Source: Microbacteriaceae bacterium
Lineage (GTDB): Bacteria; Actinomycetota; Actinomycetes; Actinomycetales; Microbacteriaceae
Length of the DNA stretch: 14,035 nt
Direction of reading: 5' to 3'
NCBI GenBank assembly: GCA_025463615.1
Contig: JAODAU010000347.1
Location: 1 to 14,035, forward strand
Shown: positions 12,791 through 14,035 of the stretch, piece after piece
Numbering within the stretch: position 1 is the stretch's first letter
How the letters are laid out: each line of letters starts with the position of its first letter
Notes under the pieces: model-generated
The model's database searches: none
Told to the model about the DNA's origin: nothing
The model's input: only the letters and a program-made list of their open reading frames with translations
Translations under genes and position numbers: made by a program

Positions 12791-13822
12791 ATGAGAGCAA
12801 TCGTCTACACCCAGACCGGTGACGCGTCCGTTTTGCAGCTTGTTGAGCGGGACATCCCGGAGCCCGGGCCCGGCGAGGTGCGCGTGCGCATCGTCGTTTC
12901 GGGCGTGAACCCGACCGACTGGAAGTCCCGCCGGGGTGCTGGTTCGGCCGTGTCCGATGCGACCGAGTCTGTGCCGAACCAGGATGGCGCGGGCGTGATC
13001 GACGCCGTCGGCGCGGGTGTCGACGCCTTCAAGCCGGGGGATCGGGTGTGGCTCGTGATTTCGGCATACCAGCGCCCCACGAGCGGAACCGCCCAGGAGT
13101 TCACGATCGTCCCCGTCGAGCGGGTCTTCGCGCTGCCGGACGAGGCAGGTTTCGATCTGGGCGCCAGCCTGGGCGTGCCCGCGGTCACCGCGCATCGTGC
13201 GCTGACCGTCGCGGAGGGCGGCCCTTCGCGCCTGCATCCGGGCGCCCTCGATGGCAGGCTCGTGCTGGTCGCCGGGGGAGCGGGTGCCGTCGGCAATTCG
13301 GCGATCCAGCTCGCCCGATGGGCGGGAGCCACCGTCATCACGACCGTCAGCAGCCCCGAGAAGGCGGCCCTCGCCGCAGCGGCGGGTGCCCACCACGTCG
13401 TGAACTACCGGGACGCGGATGCGGCTGAGCGAATTCGCGCGATCGGGCCGGTCGACCAGGTCGTCGAGGTGGCCGTGAGCAGCAATGACGAGCTCAATCG
13501 TTCCGTGGTGCGCACACGCGCCACGATTGCCACGTACGCCAACGACGGCGGTAAGCCCCTCACGGTCGAGGTCGGTCGGAGCATGCAGCTCAACCTCCGG
13601 TACCAGTTCGTGCTGGTGTACACGGTCGGCTTTGACGAGATCGCGGCTGCGGCCGAGGACATCAACGCGGCGATCCGGGATGACGCGTTCCGCATCGGTG
13701 AGCAGGCGGGCCTGCCCCTGCACCGCTTCCCACTGGAGCAGACCGCGGCGGCCCACGAAGCGGTCGAGAGCAACGCTGTCGGTAAGGTGCTGATCGACGT
13801 GAGCGAGGCGCCGGCCAGTTGA
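12791..13822 (+). CDS. Zinc-independent NADPH:quinone oxidoreductase-type MDR protein
   Basis: A 343-residue medium-chain dehydrogenase/reductase. The N-terminal catalytic domain shows YTQTGDASVLQLVERDIPEPGPGEVRVRI in family order, SGVNPTDWKSRRG (37-49), PNQDGAGVIDAVGAGV (62-77) and FKPGDRVW. The Rossmann part has the dinucleotide motif VAGGAGAVGNSAIQLARWAGA (160-180), and the chain ends in HEAVESNAVGKVLIDV. The catalytic and structural zinc Cys residues of alcohol dehydrogenases are absent, as in quinone oxidoreductases (QOR/zeta-crystallin type). It probably reduces quinones or enones with NADPH in the cytosol. ATG 12791 is chosen over an upstream in-frame extension, which would read through the repeat array. 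No ribosome site is close; GAGG lies 13 nt upstream, so the start may be leaderless. Confidence 0.88.
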   Translation: MRAIVYTQTGDASVLQLVERDIPEPGPGEVRVRIVVSGVNPTDWKSRRGAGSAVSDATESVPNQDGAGVIDAVGAGVDAFKPGDRVWLVISAYQRPTSGTAQEFTIVPVERVFALPDEAGFDLGASLGVPAVTAHRALTVAEGGPSRLHPGALDGRLVLVAGGAGAVGNSAIQLARWAGATVITTVSSPEKAALAAAAGAHHVVNYRDADAAERIRAIGPVDQVVEVAVSSNDELNRSVVRTRATIATYANDGGKPLTVEVGRSMQLNLRYQFVLVYTVGFDEIAAAAEDINAAIRDDAFRIGEQAGLPLHRFPLEQTAAAHEAVESNAVGKVLIDVSEAPAS

Positions 13823-13832
13823 TCCGGCCGGC

Positions 13833-13882
13833 GGCGGCCAACGAACGGTGTCTGGCGCCAACCCGTGGGCGTCAGGCGCCAC
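13833..13882. repeat. Degenerate 20/21-bp repeats related to the array at 12693
   Basis: GGC(G)GCCA cores end at 13840, 13860 and 13881, a period of 20-21 bp. The second core is followed by ACCCGTGGGCG, like the CCACCCGTGGG junction of the first array. It lies between the convergent 3' ends of the quinone oxidoreductase and the HNH gene. The match to the first array is imperfect, roughly two thirds of positions by eye. Confidence 0.5.
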
Positions 13883-13885
13883 TCA

Positions 13886-14035
13886 TCACGCATTCATCCG
13901 TTCTCGTCGCCGCCGTTTGAGTTCACGAACGGCCCTCGTCTTACTGATGATCGGGATCCGTCTCTGCTCGGGGTCGACCGTGGGAGGTGGCACGAGGTAA
14001 TAGTCCGCTCCGTCGCGTTCGATCCGCCACCCGTT
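13886..14035 (-). CDS. C-terminus of a probable DUF222/HNH endonuclease-signature protein
   Basis: A minus-strand frame of 49 codons enters from the right edge and stops at TGA (13886-13888). It reads NGWRIERDGADYYLVPPPTV, then DPEQRRIPII, SKTRAVREL and a very basic end (KRRRRERMNA). The NGW...YLVPPP.vDP.Q..ip pattern is the segment that follows the HNH motif in the DUF222-containing HNH proteins that are abundant in Microbacteriaceae and related actinobacteria. The HNH motif itself is outside the window, so nuclease activity cannot be assessed. The call rests on this tail pattern alone. Confidence 0.6.
   Translation of the reverse strand, partial: NGWRIERDGADYYLVPPPTVDPEQRRIPIISKTRAVRELKRRRRERMNA

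Noticed and set aside
12533..13882. Minus-strand open frame of 449 codons opposite the quinone oxidoreductase
   Set aside because: It shows no family motif, and it reads the 21-bp repeat as a WPPIPTG peptide repeat only because 21 is a multiple of three. The opposite strand encodes a complete MDR protein.

Overview
The window looks like a chromosomal stretch from a high-G+C actinobacterium, most likely of the family Microbacteriaceae. This rests on codon usage, GTG starts, several start codons placed a fixed 6 nt after a TANNNT -10 box (leaderless style), and gene families common in that group: DUF5997, a stand-alone LysR effector domain, an Eis-type acetyltransferase, a GAF protein with an N-terminal SGNH-like domain, and a DUF222/HNH C-terminus. 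The assignment is inferred from family recognition; no database search was possible. Genes are packed tightly, no gene-free stretch exceeds about 125 bp, and I see no tRNA, rRNA, CRISPR array, transposase or integrase.

Layout. At 2-274 is the 3' end of an SRPBCC (START-like) protein. At 293-1167 a MORN-type repeat protein (-) and a DUF1761 membrane protein (+) diverge. At 1207-2242 a LysR effector-binding domain lacking its DNA-binding domain (-) lies 16 bp from a divergent DUF5997 gene (+). Next come the first of three SGNH-like/GAF paralogues (2261-3466), a convergent HdeD-type membrane protein (3463-4068), an FAD-linked BBE-type oxidoreductase (4147-5511), the second paralogue (5576-6784), and a DarT-like (DUF4433) ADP-ribosyltransferase homologue without a recognisable antitoxin (6876-7607). 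A gamma-glutamyltransferase-family Ntn hydrolase (7685-9562, -) and an Eis-like acetyltransferase (9588-10907, +) share a 25-bp divergent promoter region. The right part holds the third paralogue (11014-12270), a DksA/TraR C4 zinc-finger protein (12313-12666, -), a zinc-independent quinone oxidoreductase (12791-13822, +), and the 3' end of a probable HNH endonuclease protein (13886-14035, -).

How the genes work together. There is no single obvious operon; most genes are monocistronic with alternating strands. The most distinctive content is the family of three same-strand paralogues that join a catalytically degenerate SGNH-hydrolase-like domain to a GAF domain. They are interspersed with unrelated genes and may be a set of ligand-sensing pseudoenzymes. 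Other points of interest are the HTH-less LysR/DUF5997 divergent pair, the orphan DarT-like protein, an Ala/Ser repeat insert just before the autocleavage threonine of the GGT, and two related intergenic repeat arrays with a period of about 21 bp on either side of the quinone oxidoreductase.
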